Shown: positions 38,371 to 48,390, counted from the stretch's first letter. The stretch is 64,000 nucleotides of DNA from Sphingomonas oligophenolica (GCF_006438955.1 NZ_RCZK01000009.1:1-64000), one strand, 5' to 3'. A program made the numbers and translations. The notes: generated by a model from the letters alone, not told the origin.

Positions 38371-38407
38371 CAGACAAGCTTACTTTACTGTAAAGCGAGC
38401 TTGTCTG
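38371..38407. promoter_or_regulatory. 37-bp nested palindrome, operator candidate
   Basis: Arms CAGACAAGCT and AGCTTGTCTG flank an inner palindrome CTTTACTGTAAAG, all sharing the centre at 38389; only two base pairs in between fail to match. It lies 21 bp upstream of the membrane protein-XRE-hydrolase operon and just after the ClpP-like gene. An XRE-dimer operator is inferred. Confidence 0.75.
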
Positions 38408-38463
38408 TCAAGGGTGCTTTGCTACACTTGGCCTGCTGGCGCGGTCGCGTTGCGCGGACACGA

Positions 38464-39045
38464 TCAGATGATGTCGAGCACCAATCCCAGATCGCGCGCT
38501 TCCTCGGCCTCGATATACCAGTTGGAGGGTGCCTTTTCCTTGAGCTGCGCCAGCGTGACCTGCGATCCGCGGACCAGATCGGCGAAACCCTCGTCCTGGA
38601 TCCGGATCGAATCCTCGATCTCGTGGAGCTTGGCCCGCAGCGTCGGGGCCAGCGTGTTGAGCGGGCCGTTGAGCTGGATCGTCGATTGCATCTGGCGTTC
38701 GTGGATCATGATCCGCGAATGGCGCGTCAGGAAGCGCTTGTCGGTCGGAAAGCCGGACATGAAGGTCGCCCCCGCCGAATAGACCGCGACCTTGCCCAGG
38801 AACAGGCATTCGCGCCCGGTGTACTGACGCAGCAGCCGGATATCGTCGGCCATCGCGCGCGCCATTTCGGGATCGCCGCCTAAGGTGGTGATCGACACGA
38901 CCAGCGGACCGTCGGCGGGCGCGTTGGCGAGTTGCTGCTGGAAGTTGGCGTACATCATCCCGTCCACCGCGCCATGGAGGCGGACATGTGGGGTGGCGAG
39001 CAACGGGTAATTGCTGGCGTTGTTCATATCGGTATCGGTCTGCAT
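38464..39045 (-). CDS. ClpP-like serine protease family (S14) protein
   Basis: 193 residues (187 from M-N-N-A-S-N). The fold is ClpP: T-T-L-G-G-D-P in place of S-x-G-G, Ser in V-Y-S-A-G-A (ClpP A-S-M-G-A), His in R-I-M-I-H-E, and I-E-A-E-E-A-R-D-L-G-L at the end. The Asp that precedes the last helix in ClpP appears to be Ser here (P-S-N-W). It is therefore a divergent paralogue whose activity is uncertain, not the housekeeping ClpP; no clpX or tig is nearby. Confidence 0.78.
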   Translation of the reverse strand: MQTDTDMNNASNYPLLATPHVRLHGAVDGMMYANFQQQLANAPADGPLVVSITTLGGDPEMARAMADDIRLLRQYTGRECLFLGKVAVYSAGATFMSGFPTDKRFLTRHSRIMIHERQMQSTIQLNGPLNTLAPTLRAKLHEIEDSIRIQDEGFADLVRGSQVTLAQLKEKAPSNWYIEAEEARDLGLVLDII

Positions 39046-39133
39046 TCGCGTCGAACCGTGTGCTGGGACGGATGTTCCTCTTCGTCGCGAATTAATCGCG
39101 GGCCAGTGACCCCGACGGATTGGACGATCGTGG

Positions 39134-40114
39134 CTACGGCCGGTTGAGCGCGGTTACCGCCGGGCGGCCGACCATCGGGGTGGCGGCGGGCAGGTGCGCT
39201 TCGAGCGTCGCGAGCCAGGCGGTCTTCGCACCGATGCTCGTCTGGGGCTGCGAGGGCGTCAGCGTGCCATGCGCCTCCCACCCGCCGATCAGCGTGCCCG
39301 CAGCCGCCGCTGCGGTGGCGAGCGGCTGGGGCTGCCGAAGCGCGTGGTTGATCATCGCGTCGCCGAAGAAGGTCCAGTCGCTGTCGGCTCGGCACCCGAA
39401 CGAGGTGCGGTCGGATGAGGAGGCGGTGAGAATCGCGGTGGTGTCGGACGCCAGCATCGGCACGAAGACCCCGGAATAACAGGCGCTGATCAGCAGTAGC
39501 CGGTTCTCGATCCCCAATTGCTGGAGGATGCTCCACAGCCGGGTCGGCGACATCGCACCGAACCCGTGGTCGCCATCGTTGTACACCACGCCGAACGGCG
39601 CGCCGTGGCTGGTGGTGTAGAGGACGAGCACGTCCTCCTTGCCCATTAGTTCGGCGATGCGGGCCAGCGCGATCCCGATATTCTGGAGACTGCCCATCGG
39701 CAGCGTGCTCGGCGCGCTGCCGTCGCTGCCCGCGAGCACGATGCTGTGCCCCGCCGCGGCGTAGCGCCGGGTCAGGACGCGCCCTGCCTCGCGTGCCTCG
39801 CGCCCGAAGACCGCATCGCTGTCCAGCGCAGCGACGACGACGAACGCCTCGACGACCCCGTGCCTGCCCGGCCTGAGCTGCGCCAGCGCGGTATCGAGAC
39901 GGCGGTGTTCGGCGAGTTCCTCGGTCGCGGAGCGGTCGCGCTCGATCGAGGTTCCGAGCTCGGCGAGCAGCGCGACTTCGCCGGGGCTGGCATTGCCGAC
40001 GAGCGGTGCCGGCTGGGTATGCGCGGGCGGGCGATATTGCGCGGGCGCTGCCGTGACGAGCCCCGCGAGCACTGCCATACCCAACCCTGCCCCCGCACCC
40101 ACCAACGATCTCAT
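39134..40114 (-). CDS. exported caspase-like C13-family peptidase
   Basis: 326 residues from M-R-S-L-V-G-A-G; a longer frame lacks a signal. A signal peptide ends A-A-P-A-Q. The catalytic pair of clan CD is clear: His in Y-T-T-S-H-G-A-P-F-G and Cys in L-I-S-A-C-Y-S-G, 50-60 residues apart, with an F-G-D-A segment later. Family C13 includes legumain and GPI transamidase; bacterial members are poorly characterised. Predicted periplasmic. It stands alone, divergent from relBE. Confidence 0.82.
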   Translation of the reverse strand: MRSLVGAGAGLGMAVLAGLVTAAPAQYRPPAHTQPAPLVGNASPGEVALLAELGTSIERDRSATEELAEHRRLDTALAQLRPGRHGVVEAFVVVAALDSDAVFGREAREAGRVLTRRYAAAGHSIVLAGSDGSAPSTLPMGSLQNIGIALARIAELMGKEDVLVLYTTSHGAPFGVVYNDGDHGFGAMSPTRLWSILQQLGIENRLLLISACYSGVFVPMLASDTTAILTASSSDRTSFGCRADSDWTFFGDAMINHALRQPQPLATAAAAAGTLIGGWEAHGTLTPSQPQTSIGAKTAWLATLEAHLPAATPMVGRPAVTALNRP

Positions 40115-40275
40115 CGCGCCCCCCGTCGATCGGTCGAGCGTCAGGCCCGGGATGCGCGCTGTCAAGAACCGATCGAGTTATCGACCGCTTGCTGATCGGT
40201 GGGCGAATACGTCGGGCTGCCCACACAAGCATGTCCGCGCTTGAAATGACCATATTAAGGTATCACAAGCAGGTC

Positions 40276-40524
40276 ATGATCGAAACCATTCATGCCGGGT
40301 CGAGCGTCAGCATCAGCGACCTCAAGAAAAACCCCACCGCGGTCATCGAAGCGGCTGGTGGATTTCCGATCGCGGTTCTCAACCGCAACACGCCCGCCGC
40401 CTATCTTGTCCCCGCCGCGGCGTGGGAGGAATTGCTTGAGCGGCTGGACGATCTCGAACTCGCGCGCATCATCCAGGCCCGCGCTGGCCAGGATGAAATC
40501 GAGGTTGCGATTGACGACCTATAA
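40276..40524 (+). CDS. RelB/StbD-type antitoxin
   Basis: 82 residues from M-I-E-T-I-H-A. The first half (S-V-S-I-S-D-L-K-K-N-P-T-A-V-I-E-A-A-G-G-F-P-I-A-V-L-N) is the Phd/YefM/StbD DNA-binding domain, and the acidic C-terminal helix would wrap the toxin. A TTGAAA and TATTAAGG pair upstream is a possible promoter. It overlaps the toxin gene by 14 bases. Confidence 0.88.
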   Translation: MIETIHAGSSVSISDLKKNPTAVIEAAGGFPIAVLNRNTPAAYLVPAAAWEELLERLDDLELARIIQARAGQDEIEVAIDDL

Positions 40525-40801
40525 GCTCGTTTTTCTTCGCGATGCGAAGAATGAATGGGACAAGCTGGGCAACAACGTCCGCGACCAGTTCCGCAAGAAA
40601 CTGATTGAACGCCTGGCCAACCCTCGCATTGCGAGCGCGCGTCTCGCCGACATGCCCGATTGCTACCAAATCAAGCTTCGCGCAGCGGGGTATCGGCTGG
40701 TATATCGCGTCGACGATGGACGGATCACCGTCATCGTCATCGCGGTGGGCCAACGGAATCGCAACCTCGTATATAAAGCTGCTGCGAGGCGGCTCGGTTA
40801 A
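40511..40801 (+). CDS. RelE/StbE-type mRNA interferase toxin
   Basis: 96 residues from a TTG start inside the antitoxin gene; no ATG exists at the right place. Y-K-L-V-F-L-R-D-A-K-N-E-W, K-K-L-I-E-R-L-A-N-P, Y-Q-I-K-L-R-A-A-G-Y-R-L-V-Y and V-I-A-V-G-Q-R-N-R-N-L-V-Y are RelE landmarks. RelE cleaves ribosome-bound mRNA. It is convergent with sdhA, 21 bp away. Confidence 0.9.
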   Translation: MTTYKLVFLRDAKNEWDKLGNNVRDQFRKKLIERLANPRIASARLADMPDCYQIKLRAAGYRLVYRVDDGRITVIVIAVGQRNRNLVYKAAARRLG

Positions 40802-40822
40802 CCCAAGCCGCGGGCGATAACC

Positions 40823-42625
40823 TCAATACACCCGCTTCTTCGGCTTGATATACTCGATATCGTCGGTCAGTGTGTAGTCGTGGACCGGGCGGTAATCGAT
40901 GCTCGTCGTGCCGCCCTTGCCGCCCCAGCCGTCGAAGGTGGTGATGGTGTGCTTCATCCATTCGGTGTCGTCGCGGTCGGGATAATCCTCGTTGACGTGC
41001 GCGCCACGCGATTCCTTGCGGTTGGCGGCGCTGTCGATCGTCACCTTGGCCTGCGCGATCAGATTGTCGAGTTCGAGCGTTTCGACGAGGTCGGTGTTCC
41101 AGATCAGCGACCGGTCGCTGACATGGACGTCCTGCATCCGCTGGTAGATCGCCGCGATCTTGTCCTGCCCCTCGGTCAGCAGCGCGTTGTCGCGGAACAC
41201 CGCGCAATGCTTCTGCATCGTGCGCTGCATGTCGAGGCGGATATCCGCGGTCCGCGATCCGCCATCGGCGGTGCGGAAATGATCGAGCCGCGACAGCGAC
41301 AGTTCTTCCGATCCCTTGGGCAGCGGATTGTGGCTGGTGCCGGGCTTCAACTGATCCTTGATCCGAAGCCCCGTCGCGCGACCGAACACGACCAGATCGA
41401 TCAGGCTGTTCGACCCGAGGCGGTTGGCACCGTGGACCGAAACGCACGCGGCTTCGCCCACCGCGAACAGCCCGGGGACGACGCTGTCGGGATCGCCGTT
41501 CTTCAGGTTCACGACCTCGCCGTGGAAGTTCGTCGGAATGCCGCCCATGTTGTAATGGACCGTCGGCGTCACCGGCAGCGGCTGGCGGGTCAGGTCGACC
41601 CCGGCGAAGATCTTGCCGGTTTCGGTGATTCCTGGCAGGCGTTCGTGGAGCACCGCGGGGTCGATATGATCGAGATGGAGGAAGATATGATCCTTCTCCT
41701 TGCCGACGCCGCGGCCTTCACGCATTTCCAGCGCCATCGCGCGCGACACGACATCGCGTGACGCGAGGTCCTTCGCCGAGGGAGCGTAACGCTCCATGAA
41801 GCGCTCGCCTTCGGAATTGGTGAGATAGCCGCCCTCGCCTCGCGCACCCTCGGTGATCAGCACGCCCGCACCGTAGATGCCGGTCGGGTGGAACTGGACG
41901 AACTCCATGTCCTGGAGCGGCAGGCCCGCACGCAAGACCATCCCGCCACCGTCACCGGTGCAGGTGTGGGCGCTGGTGGCGGAATAATAGCACCGGCCAT
42001 AGCCGCCGGTCGCGAGCACCACCTGATGCGCGCGGAAGCGGTGGATGCTGCCGTCGTCCATGCACAGCGCGATGACGCCGCGGCATTCGCCGTTTTCCAT
42101 GATCAGATCGAGCGCGAAATATTCGACATAGAAATCCGCGTCGTACTTCAGCGACTGCTGGTAGAGCGCGTGGAGCATCGCGTGGCCGGTACGATCGGCG
42201 GCGGCGCAGGTGCGCTGCGCGGGCGGGCCTTCCCCCATGTTCTGCATCATGCCGCCGAACGGACGCTGGTAGATCTTGCCCTCTTCGGTGCGGCTGAAAG
42301 GGACTCCGGCGTGTTCGAGCTCGTACACCGCGGCGGGCGCCTCGCGGCACAGATATTCGATCGCGTCCTGGTCGCCGAGCCAATCCGATCCCTTGACGGT
42401 ATCGTACATGTGCCAGGTCCAGTGATCCGGCCCCATGTTGCCGAGGCTCGCGGCGATCCCGCCCTGCGCGGCGACGGTGTGCGACCGGGTCGGGAACACC
42501 TTGGTGATGCACGCGGTCTTCAGCCCGCTTTCGGCGATCCCCATCGTCGCGCGCAGGCCACTGCCGCCCGCGCCGACGACGACGGCGTCATAGGTGTGGT
42601 CGATGATCTTGTACGCTTCGGCCAT
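40823..42625 (-). CDS. sdhA: succinate dehydrogenase flavoprotein subunit
   Basis: 600 residues from [10 protein letters not shown]. The dinucleotide fold is at V-V-G-A-G-G-S-G, the FAD-linked His in S-H-T-V-A-A-Q-G-G, and the substrate region in H-P-T-G-I-Y-G and R-x-x-G-S-N. It oxidises succinate to fumarate in the TCA cycle and complex II. Its ATG overlaps the sdhD stop. No sdhB follows in the window, which is unusual. Confidence 0.98.
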   Translation of the reverse strand: MAEAYKIIDHTYDAVVVGAGGSGLRATMGIAESGLKTACITKVFPTRSHTVAAQGGIAASLGNMGPDHWTWHMYDTVKGSDWLGDQDAIEYLCREAPAAVYELEHAGVPFSRTEEGKIYQRPFGGMMQNMGEGPPAQRTCAAADRTGHAMLHALYQQSLKYDADFYVEYFALDLIMENGECRGVIALCMDDGSIHRFRAHQVVLATGGYGRCYYSATSAHTCTGDGGGMVLRAGLPLQDMEFVQFHPTGIYGAGVLITEGARGEGGYLTNSEGERFMERYAPSAKDLASRDVVSRAMALEMREGRGVGKEKDHIFLHLDHIDPAVLHERLPGITETGKIFAGVDLTRQPLPVTPTVHYNMGGIPTNFHGEVVNLKNGDPDSVVPGLFAVGEAACVSVHGANRLGSNSLIDLVVFGRATGLRIKDQLKPGTSHNPLPKGSEELSLSRLDHFRTADGGSRTADIRLDMQRTMQKHCAVFRDNALLTEGQDKIAAIYQRMQDVHVSDRSLIWNTDLVETLELDNLIAQAKVTIDSAANRKESRGAHVNEDYPDRDDTEWMKHTITTFDGWGGKGGTTSIDYRPVHDYTLTDDIEYIKPKKRVY

Positions 42626-43008
42626 TATGCTGCGGCTCCCAACGCGACCTTCAGGATCGCGAAAATCGCGATCGCGGCGGTCGCGACCGTGAAGAGGCTG
42701 AGGAGGACCATCAGAACGACCTTCCCCTCGTGATGCGCGTAATCCTCGATCACGACCTGGAGGCCCAGCCGGAAATGGTAGAAGATCGACACCACCAGCA
42801 ACAGCATCGGGATCGCGACCCACGCCGAGCGGAGCCAGCTGTGGACGCTGGCATAATCGAACCCGGAAAGCCGCGCGAGCGAGAACATGAACCATAGCAT
42901 CAGGAACAGGTTGGCGCCCGCGGTCAGCCGCTGATGCCACCAGTGGTGCGTTCCCTGATGCGCGCTGCCCAGGCCGCGGACGCGACCGATGCTGGTACCG
43001 GTACCCAT
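42625..43008 (-). CDS. sdhD: succinate dehydrogenase membrane anchor subunit
   Basis: 127 residues with three transmembrane helices. W-W-H-Q-R-L-T-A starts the first and [15 protein letters not shown] contains the haem-side His and quinone-site Asp-Tyr. It overlaps sdhA by one base and lies 1 bp after sdhC. Confidence 0.95.
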   Translation of the reverse strand: MGTGTSIGRVRGLGSAHQGTHHWWHQRLTAGANLFLMLWFMFSLARLSGFDYASVHSWLRSAWVAIPMLLLVVSIFYHFRLGLQVVIEDYAHHEGKVVLMVLLSLFTVATAAIAIFAILKVALGAAA

Positions 43009-43009
43009 C

Positions 43010-43438
43010 TTACTTCATCCCCAGATAGAGCCAGAACGCGGCGGTCAGCGCGATCGCCACCACCATCGTCGCGACCGCGAAGGTCTTGCTGGTCTTCAGT
43101 TCGAACGCGGCGCCGGTGTCCATGACCAGGTGGCGGATACCGCTCATCATATGCTGGAACAGCGACAGCGTCAGCCCGACCCCGATCACCCAACCGAGCA
43201 GGTTGAGGCTGCCCGTGCTGGTCGTGAACACATCGCGGAAACTGGCATAGGCCGCCTCCCCCGCCGCTAGCGCGGCGAGCCACCATACCAGCAGCACCGT
43301 GCCCACCGTCGCCATCCCGTCGCCGGTGACGCGATGGAGGATCGAGACCAGCATCTGCGGCCCCCACCGATAGTTGAGGCGCAGGAACCCTGAGAACAGG
43401 TGCGGGCTGCGGGGTCGGCTGGTGGGGCGCGATGCCAT
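43010..43438 (-). CDS. sdhC: succinate dehydrogenase cytochrome b556 subunit
   Basis: 142 residues. R-P-x-S-P-H-L...Y-R-W...S-I-L-H-R-V-T-G quinone-site signature, three helices, and H-M-M-S-G-I-R-H-L-V-M-D with the haem-ligand His. First gene of sdhCDA, divergent from the chemoreceptor genes. Confidence 0.96.
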   Translation of the reverse strand: MASRPTSRPRSPHLFSGFLRLNYRWGPQMLVSILHRVTGDGMATVGTVLLVWWLAALAAGEAAYASFRDVFTTSTGSLNLLGWVIGVGLTLSLFQHMMSGIRHLVMDTGAAFELKTSKTFAVATMVVAIALTAAFWLYLGMK

Positions 43439-43578
43439 GGATGGTCCTCGAGGCTCGCGCCCGAAAATTGCGGACGCGGGGGGCTGTCGGGCGACCTATT
43501 AGGCACCGAGCGACATGATGCAAGCGCTGCGGGCTTCCCTAACCCCGCTTTAACCACTGGTCGGGTAGCGCAGGCGAC

Positions 43579-44976
43579 ATGGACAACCCGCCCCGTGGAG
43601 CACCCGCCTTGACCGTTTTGACCGACGCCGATCTTCCAACCCCGGGCGTGATCGCCGGGCGCATCGACCTGGCCTCGCGGATCGCGGCGTTCGATCTCGA
43701 TGGCACGCTCCGGCACGAGGCGCGCGCGCTGTGGGCGGTGCTCGAACCTCAGGCCGACACGATCATCATGGCCTATTGGGACCAGTGGCTGGTCGAAAAT
43801 CCCGGGCAGGAACACTGGTTCCGCCAGGATCAGAAGCGGCTGGTCGAACTGGGCGTGCTCTATCTCAAGAACCGGTTCTGCCATCTCGACGAGCGCTACT
43901 GGGTCGAATCGATGGAGCGATCGGTGACCGCCGGATACAAGGCGCGCGTCACGACGATGTCGCTGCTGTCGATGACCTGTGCCAGCGATCGTGCGGCGCT
44001 GGGGCTGCTGCTGAAGTTGGTACCCGCCGACGATCCGCGCTTCCCCGTCTTCGTCGACGTGCTGCTGCGGTTGTTCGGGATGGAATCGGAAATCACGGTC
44101 GAAATCTACAACAACCTGTGCGCCCACACCGCGGGGCTCGCCCGCGAGCGACTCGCAGGGGCGTTCCAGAGCGATATTCGCGCCACGGTCGAATCGGCGT
44201 CCGACGAAAGCGTCGCGCTGCGCCGTCAGAGCCATCAGGCGAGCACGGTGGCGCGGGGGATGCTGGGCAAGGCAAGCGAGGTCGCCGCCGCCGCTGAACA
44301 ATCCGCGGTCGCGATGCGCGAAGCCGCACAGACCGCGGCGGGGCTGATCCGCGCAATCGAAGATGCGCGCGGCGAGGTCGAGGTCGCCGCCGAGGTCGCG
44401 ACCCGCGCCGCCGGGCAAGCGGGCGAAGCGGTCGGGATGAGCGAGGCGCTGAGCGACCACGCCAAATCGATCGAATCGATCCTGGGGCTGATCCGCGATA
44501 TCGCGGGACAGACCAACCTGCTCGCGCTCAACGCCACGATCGAGGCCGCGCGCGCGGGCGACGCGGGCCGCGGCTTCGCGGTCGTCGCGCAGGAGGTGAA
44601 GAGCCTCGCCAACCAGACCGCGCGCGCGACCGACGACATCGCGGGCAAGATCGCCGCGATTCAGGCCGCGACCAAGGGTGCGGTCGAAACCAATATCGGG
44701 ATCAAGACCACCGTCGCCGAGGTCCAGGAAAGCGCCGAACGGATCCGTTACGCGATGGAGGCGCAGGCGCAGACCGTCACCGCGATCACCGCGGCGGTCG
44801 ACGAAACCGCGCTGGCGGCGGATTCGATGTCGCTGACGATCGCCGCGATCCGTCAGGATACCGAGACGGTGGCGAGCGAGATGGACGGGGTCGGGCGCGG
44901 CTTCGACGTGCTCGACGAACGGATCGGGACGCTGAAGACCAGCGCGGGCGTGTTCGTCGGCAAGGTTGCGGCTTGA
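43579..44976 (+). CDS. soluble methyl-accepting chemotaxis protein, globin-like sensor
   Basis: 465 residues, no membrane helix. The N-terminal about 190 residues are all-helical and resemble the protoglobin sensor of HemAT-type receptors, but Tyr seems to sit where the proximal His is expected, so haem binding is uncertain. The C-terminal coiled coil carries the hairpin tip [21 protein letters not shown] that contacts CheA/CheW. No other che genes are in the window. Overlaps the next receptor frame. Confidence 0.85.
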   Translation: MDNPPRGAPALTVLTDADLPTPGVIAGRIDLASRIAAFDLDGTLRHEARALWAVLEPQADTIIMAYWDQWLVENPGQEHWFRQDQKRLVELGVLYLKNRFCHLDERYWVESMERSVTAGYKARVTTMSLLSMTCASDRAALGLLLKLVPADDPRFPVFVDVLLRLFGMESEITVEIYNNLCAHTAGLARERLAGAFQSDIRATVESASDESVALRRQSHQASTVARGMLGKASEVAAAAEQSAVAMREAAQTAAGLIRAIEDARGEVEVAAEVATRAAGQAGEAVGMSEALSDHAKSIESILGLIRDIAGQTNLLALNATIEAARAGDAGRGFAVVAQEVKSLANQTARATDDIAGKIAAIQAATKGAVETNIGIKTTVAEVQESAERIRYAMEAQAQTVTAITAAVDETALAADSMSLTIAAIRQDTETVASEMDGVGRGFDVLDERIGTLKTSAGVFVGKVAA

Positions 44977-44984
44977 GCGAACCC

Positions 44985-46328
44985 ATGACCACGGTCACCC
45001 CCGAACGCTCGGTCGCGGAGCATCTGCGCGATTATGACTGGGACGGCGCAATCGCGCCGGGCTGTGCGGCCATCGTCGCCGCGCTGACGCCCGCCGATTT
45101 CGAGGAATTCGCCAAGGGATTCTGGGAGCATTATCTGACCCTTCCCACCACGGCATCGATCCGTGGCTATTTCACGCCGGAACGGCTGAGCGCGCGAATT
45201 GCGAGCAGCCTCGCCTATGCGCAGGCCAAATATCACCACCCGTTCGACGATCACTGGAAGCGGATCGCGATGCGCCATGCGGAGGAATCGCGTAAGAGCG
45301 GCATCCCGCTGCCCACTCTGCAGGCAGCACTCTCCTTTTCGCACAGCCGGACACTTGCGCTGATCCACGAACGGCTCGACGACGATTCGGCGCGGGTTCT
45401 CAAGCTGTGCGATGTCGTTCAGCGGATCACGCTGGTCGAGGCCGATATCATGTCGCAGCACGTCGCGGCGCTCGATGCCGCCGATGCCGCGGCCGAACGG
45501 CTGGAGCGCGCCGCGACGTTCCGCGATCACATCGCATCCTCGATCGAGACCGCCGCCGCGCTGGGTGCCAAGATCGAAATCCAGGCGGATAGTGCCTCAT
45601 CGACGACGCAGGCAGTGCTGGGCCGCGCCGGCGAGATCGCCGCCGCCGCCGAACAATCCGCGGTCGCGATGCGCGACGCGGCACAGACCGCGGCGGGGCT
45701 GATCCGCGCGATCGAGGATGCGCGCGGCGAGGTCGAGGTCGCCGCCGAGGTCGCGACCCGCGCCGCCGGGCAAGCGGGCGAAGCGGTCGGGATGAGCGAA
45801 GCGCTGAGCGTCCACGCCAAATCGATCGAATCGGTGCTGGGGCTGATCCGCGATATCGCGGGGCAGACCAACCTGCTCGCACTGAACGCCACAATCGAGG
45901 CCGCGCGCGCGGGTGACGCGGGCCGCGGCTTCGCGGTCGTCGCGCAGGAGGTGAAGAGCCTCGCCAGCCAGACCGCGCGTGCGACCGATGATATCGCCGG
46001 GCAGATCGCCGCGATCCAGGCCGCGACGCGCGCGACGGTCAACACTAATATCGGCATCCGCACCATCGTCGGCGAAGTCCAGGGCAGTGCCACCCGCATC
46101 CGCTCCGCGATGGAAGCGCAGGTTATGACGGTATCGTCGATCACCGCGTCGGTCGACGAGACCGCGCTGGCAGCCGGATCGATGGCGACCACGATCGCGA
46201 CGATGCTCGCCGACACCCAGTCGGTGTCGAACGAGATCGCCGCGCTGGGCAAGGGCTTCGGCGAGGTCGGCGACGAACTGTCGCGGCTGCGCGTGTCCGC
46301 GGACGATTTCTCCGCCAGCGTCGGCTAG
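44985..46328 (+). CDS. soluble methyl-accepting chemotaxis protein, paralogue
   Basis: 447 residues from the ATG at 44985; a TTG at 44973 is an alternative. It is also cytosolic with a helical globin-like N-terminus (about 1-180), but that half is only distantly similar to the upstream receptor. The signalling half, in contrast, is nearly identical at DNA level over about 360 bp (45634-45994 against 44281-44640). A pair of receptors with different inputs and shared output is inferred. Confidence 0.85.
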   Translation: MTTVTPERSVAEHLRDYDWDGAIAPGCAAIVAALTPADFEEFAKGFWEHYLTLPTTASIRGYFTPERLSARIASSLAYAQAKYHHPFDDHWKRIAMRHAEESRKSGIPLPTLQAALSFSHSRTLALIHERLDDDSARVLKLCDVVQRITLVEADIMSQHVAALDAADAAAERLERAATFRDHIASSIETAAALGAKIEIQADSASSTTQAVLGRAGEIAAAAEQSAVAMRDAAQTAAGLIRAIEDARGEVEVAAEVATRAAGQAGEAVGMSEALSVHAKSIESVLGLIRDIAGQTNLLALNATIEAARAGDAGRGFAVVAQEVKSLASQTARATDDIAGQIAAIQAATRATVNTNIGIRTIVGEVQGSATRIRSAMEAQVMTVSSITASVDETALAAGSMATTIATMLADTQSVSNEIAALGKGFGEVGDELSRLRVSADDFSASVG

Positions 46329-46361
46329 GAACCCCGCACTGGCGCGGCTACACCGCGCGAC

Positions 46362-47051
46362 ATGACGATTCTCCTGACCGGTTCGAGCCGCGGCATCGGT
46401 GCCGCGATCCATGCGACGCTGACCGCCGCGGGCGTCCCCGTGCTGGGGCATGGCACCAACAGCGGGATTCCCGCCGATTTCGCCGACCCCGCCGCGCCCG
46501 CCGCCTTGTGGCGCGAGGCGCTCGATCGCGCAGGCGGCACGATCGACGTGCTGATCAACAACGCCGGGGTGTTCGAAGCGAATCCGATCGAGGCGGACGA
46601 CTGGTCCGAGCAATGGGACCGGACGATGCGCGTCAACCTGACCGCGTCCGCCGAATTATGCCGTCTCGCGGTCCTCCACTGGCGCGAGCGGCGGGTCGGC
46701 GGGCGGATCGTCAATATCGCGAGCCGCGCCGCCTATCGCGGCGACAGCCCCGCGCACTGGCATTATGCGGCGTCGAAGGCCGGGATGGTCGCGATGACCA
46801 AGACGATCGCGCGCGGCTATGCCGCCGAGGGCATCCTCGCCTTCACGATCTGTCCCGGGTTCACGATGACCGGGATGGCGGAGGATTATATCGACAGCCG
46901 CGGGGGCGACAAACTGCTCGCCGACATCCCGCTCGGCAAGGTCGCGGCCCCAGAGGAAGTCGCGTCGGTCGCACGCTATTGCGCGCTCGAGGCACCCGCG
47001 TCGATGACCGGCGCGGTGATCGACGTCAACGGGGCGAGCTATGTCCGCTGA
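46362..47051 (+). CDS. short-chain dehydrogenase/reductase
   Basis: 229 residues. Cofactor motif T-G-S-S-R-G-I-G-A-A at the N-terminus, N-N-A-G-V, Ser in N-I-A-S-R, and Y-A-A-S-K for the catalytic Tyr/Lys. C-terminal C-P-G-F-T and A-S-M-T-G-A-V-I-D-V-N-G. NAD(P)-dependent; the substrate cannot be told. It overlaps prmA by 11 bases and is likely cotranscribed. Confidence 0.92.
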   Translation: MTILLTGSSRGIGAAIHATLTAAGVPVLGHGTNSGIPADFADPAAPAALWREALDRAGGTIDVLINNAGVFEANPIEADDWSEQWDRTMRVNLTASAELCRLAVLHWRERRVGGRIVNIASRAAYRGDSPAHWHYAASKAGMVAMTKTIARGYAAEGILAFTICPGFTMTGMAEDYIDSRGGDKLLADIPLGKVAAPEEVASVARYCALEAPASMTGAVIDVNGASYVR

Positions 47052-47988
47052 CGCGGCACCCGAAAGCTGGAAGATCACGCTCCCCTGTACCCGCGCCGAG
47101 GCGGAGGCAATCGATGCGGGCGCGATCGAGAGCGATGCGGTGCTGATGACGACCGAGGAGGTCGAAGACGACCGCGAGCATTGGCGGCTCGATGCCTATC
47201 TCGAGCACGAGCCGGATGCCGCGACGATCGTGCAGCTGCGCGCGCTCGTGCCGAGCGCCGCCGATATCGAGCCGGTGATCGAGGCGCTGGTCGCCGCCGA
47301 CTGGGTGACGATGAGCCAGGCCGGGCTTGAACCGATCCGCGAGGGGCGGTTCGTGGTCCACACCAGCGCGCATCCGGCCGAGACGCCGCCCGGGGGCCGC
47401 GCGTTCCTGATCGACGCGGGGCAGGCGTTCGGGACCGGGCACCACGCCACGACCTCGGGCTGCCTCGCGATGCTCGATGCGTTGGCGGCGGAGACGTTCA
47501 CCGATGTCATCGACCTCGGCACGGGAACCGGGCTGCTCGCTTTCGCCGCGGCGCATCTGTGGCCCGCCGCACGGATCATGACGACCGATATCGACCCGCG
47601 CGCGATCGACGTGACCCGCGAAAATGCGGCGGCGAACGCGATCGAGGGAATCGATCTCGTCGTTGCGGACGGCACGCTCGCCCCCGCGATCGGCGCGCGC
47701 GCACCCTATGATCTGGTCATCGCCAACATCCTCGCCGGGCCGCTGGTATCGATGGCTCCCGAAATCGCGGCGATCGCGGCACCGTCGGCACGGATCGTGC
47801 TGGCGGGCCTGCTTGAAGCCCAGCGGGACCAGGTCGTCGACGCGTTCGCGGCCTGCGGGTGCGCGCTCGAGACGGTCGACCGGCGCGGCGAGTGGAGCGT
47901 ATTGCGGCTGACCGCGGGCACCACGCGCTACGTGCCCACCGCCCCGCCCGATCCAACGGGCCGCGCCGGCTGGGCGCTCGACCTCTGA
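47041..47988 (+). CDS. prmA: ribosomal protein L11 methyltransferase
   Basis: 315 residues. N-terminal L11-binding domain, then a SAM-dependent Rossmann domain with F-G-T-G-H-H-A-T-T, V-I-D-L-G-T-G-T-G-L-L-A and N-I-L-A-G-P. It trimethylates uL11 (rplK at 31767). Translationally coupled to the SDR gene. Confidence 0.93.
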   Translation: MSADAAPESWKITLPCTRAEAEAIDAGAIESDAVLMTTEEVEDDREHWRLDAYLEHEPDAATIVQLRALVPSAADIEPVIEALVAADWVTMSQAGLEPIREGRFVVHTSAHPAETPPGGRAFLIDAGQAFGTGHHATTSGCLAMLDALAAETFTDVIDLGTGTGLLAFAAAHLWPAARIMTTDIDPRAIDVTRENAAANAIEGIDLVVADGTLAPAIGARAPYDLVIANILAGPLVSMAPEIAAIAAPSARIVLAGLLEAQRDQVVDAFAACGCALETVDRRGEWSVLRLTAGTTRYVPTAPPDPTGRAGWALDL

Positions 47989-48171
47989 CGCCACTTGGCG
48001 AACGCCCCTTACAATTTGCGGCGATCGCGCCTATATACATCCCGCTGACGTCGCATGCGACGGATATTGGACCGCATCATGCGTCCCCCTTTGTCCCTTT
48101 CTAGCCTCACCGAAGCCGGGATGTATCGCGATTGGTGCATGCCCGTCATACCTGGGACAAGGATACCCAAG

Positions 48172-48378
48172 ATGATCACCGGAACCGTAAAATTCTTCAA
48201 TGCCGACAAGGGCTATGGCTTCATTGCGCCTGAAGGCGGCGGGGACGACGCGTTCGTTCACATTTCGGCCGTGGAACGCGCCGGGATGCACACCCTCGAT
48301 AAGGACCAGCGCGTCTCTTACGAGCTCGAGAACGACAAGCGGGGCAAGACCTCCGCCGTCAACCTCCAGGCCGCATAA
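48172..48378 (+). CDS. CspA-family cold-shock protein
   Basis: 68 residues: G-T-V-K-F-F-N-A-D-K-G-Y-G-F-I-A (RNP1-like) and D-A-F-V-H-I-S-A (RNP2). The frame extends upstream but with no conserved sequence; the ATG before I-T-G-T-V is chosen. It is a single-stranded nucleic-acid chaperone. The long leader (about 100 bp after prmA's region) may be the usual cold-responsive 5' UTR, and a terminator follows. Confidence 0.95.
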   Translation: MITGTVKFFNADKGYGFIAPEGGGDDAFVHISAVERAGMHTLDKDQRVSYELENDKRGKTSAVNLQAA

Positions 48379-48390
48379 GCGACCTGACCG

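Noticed and set aside
39024..40253. 409-codon minus-strand frame overlapping the C13 peptidase
   Set aside because: A frame-shifted shadow of the peptidase gene with no signal peptide and no motif.
40823..42940. Longer SdhA beginning at 42940
   Set aside because: The added 105 residues are sdhD read in another frame; [10 protein letters not shown] at 42625 is the conserved start.
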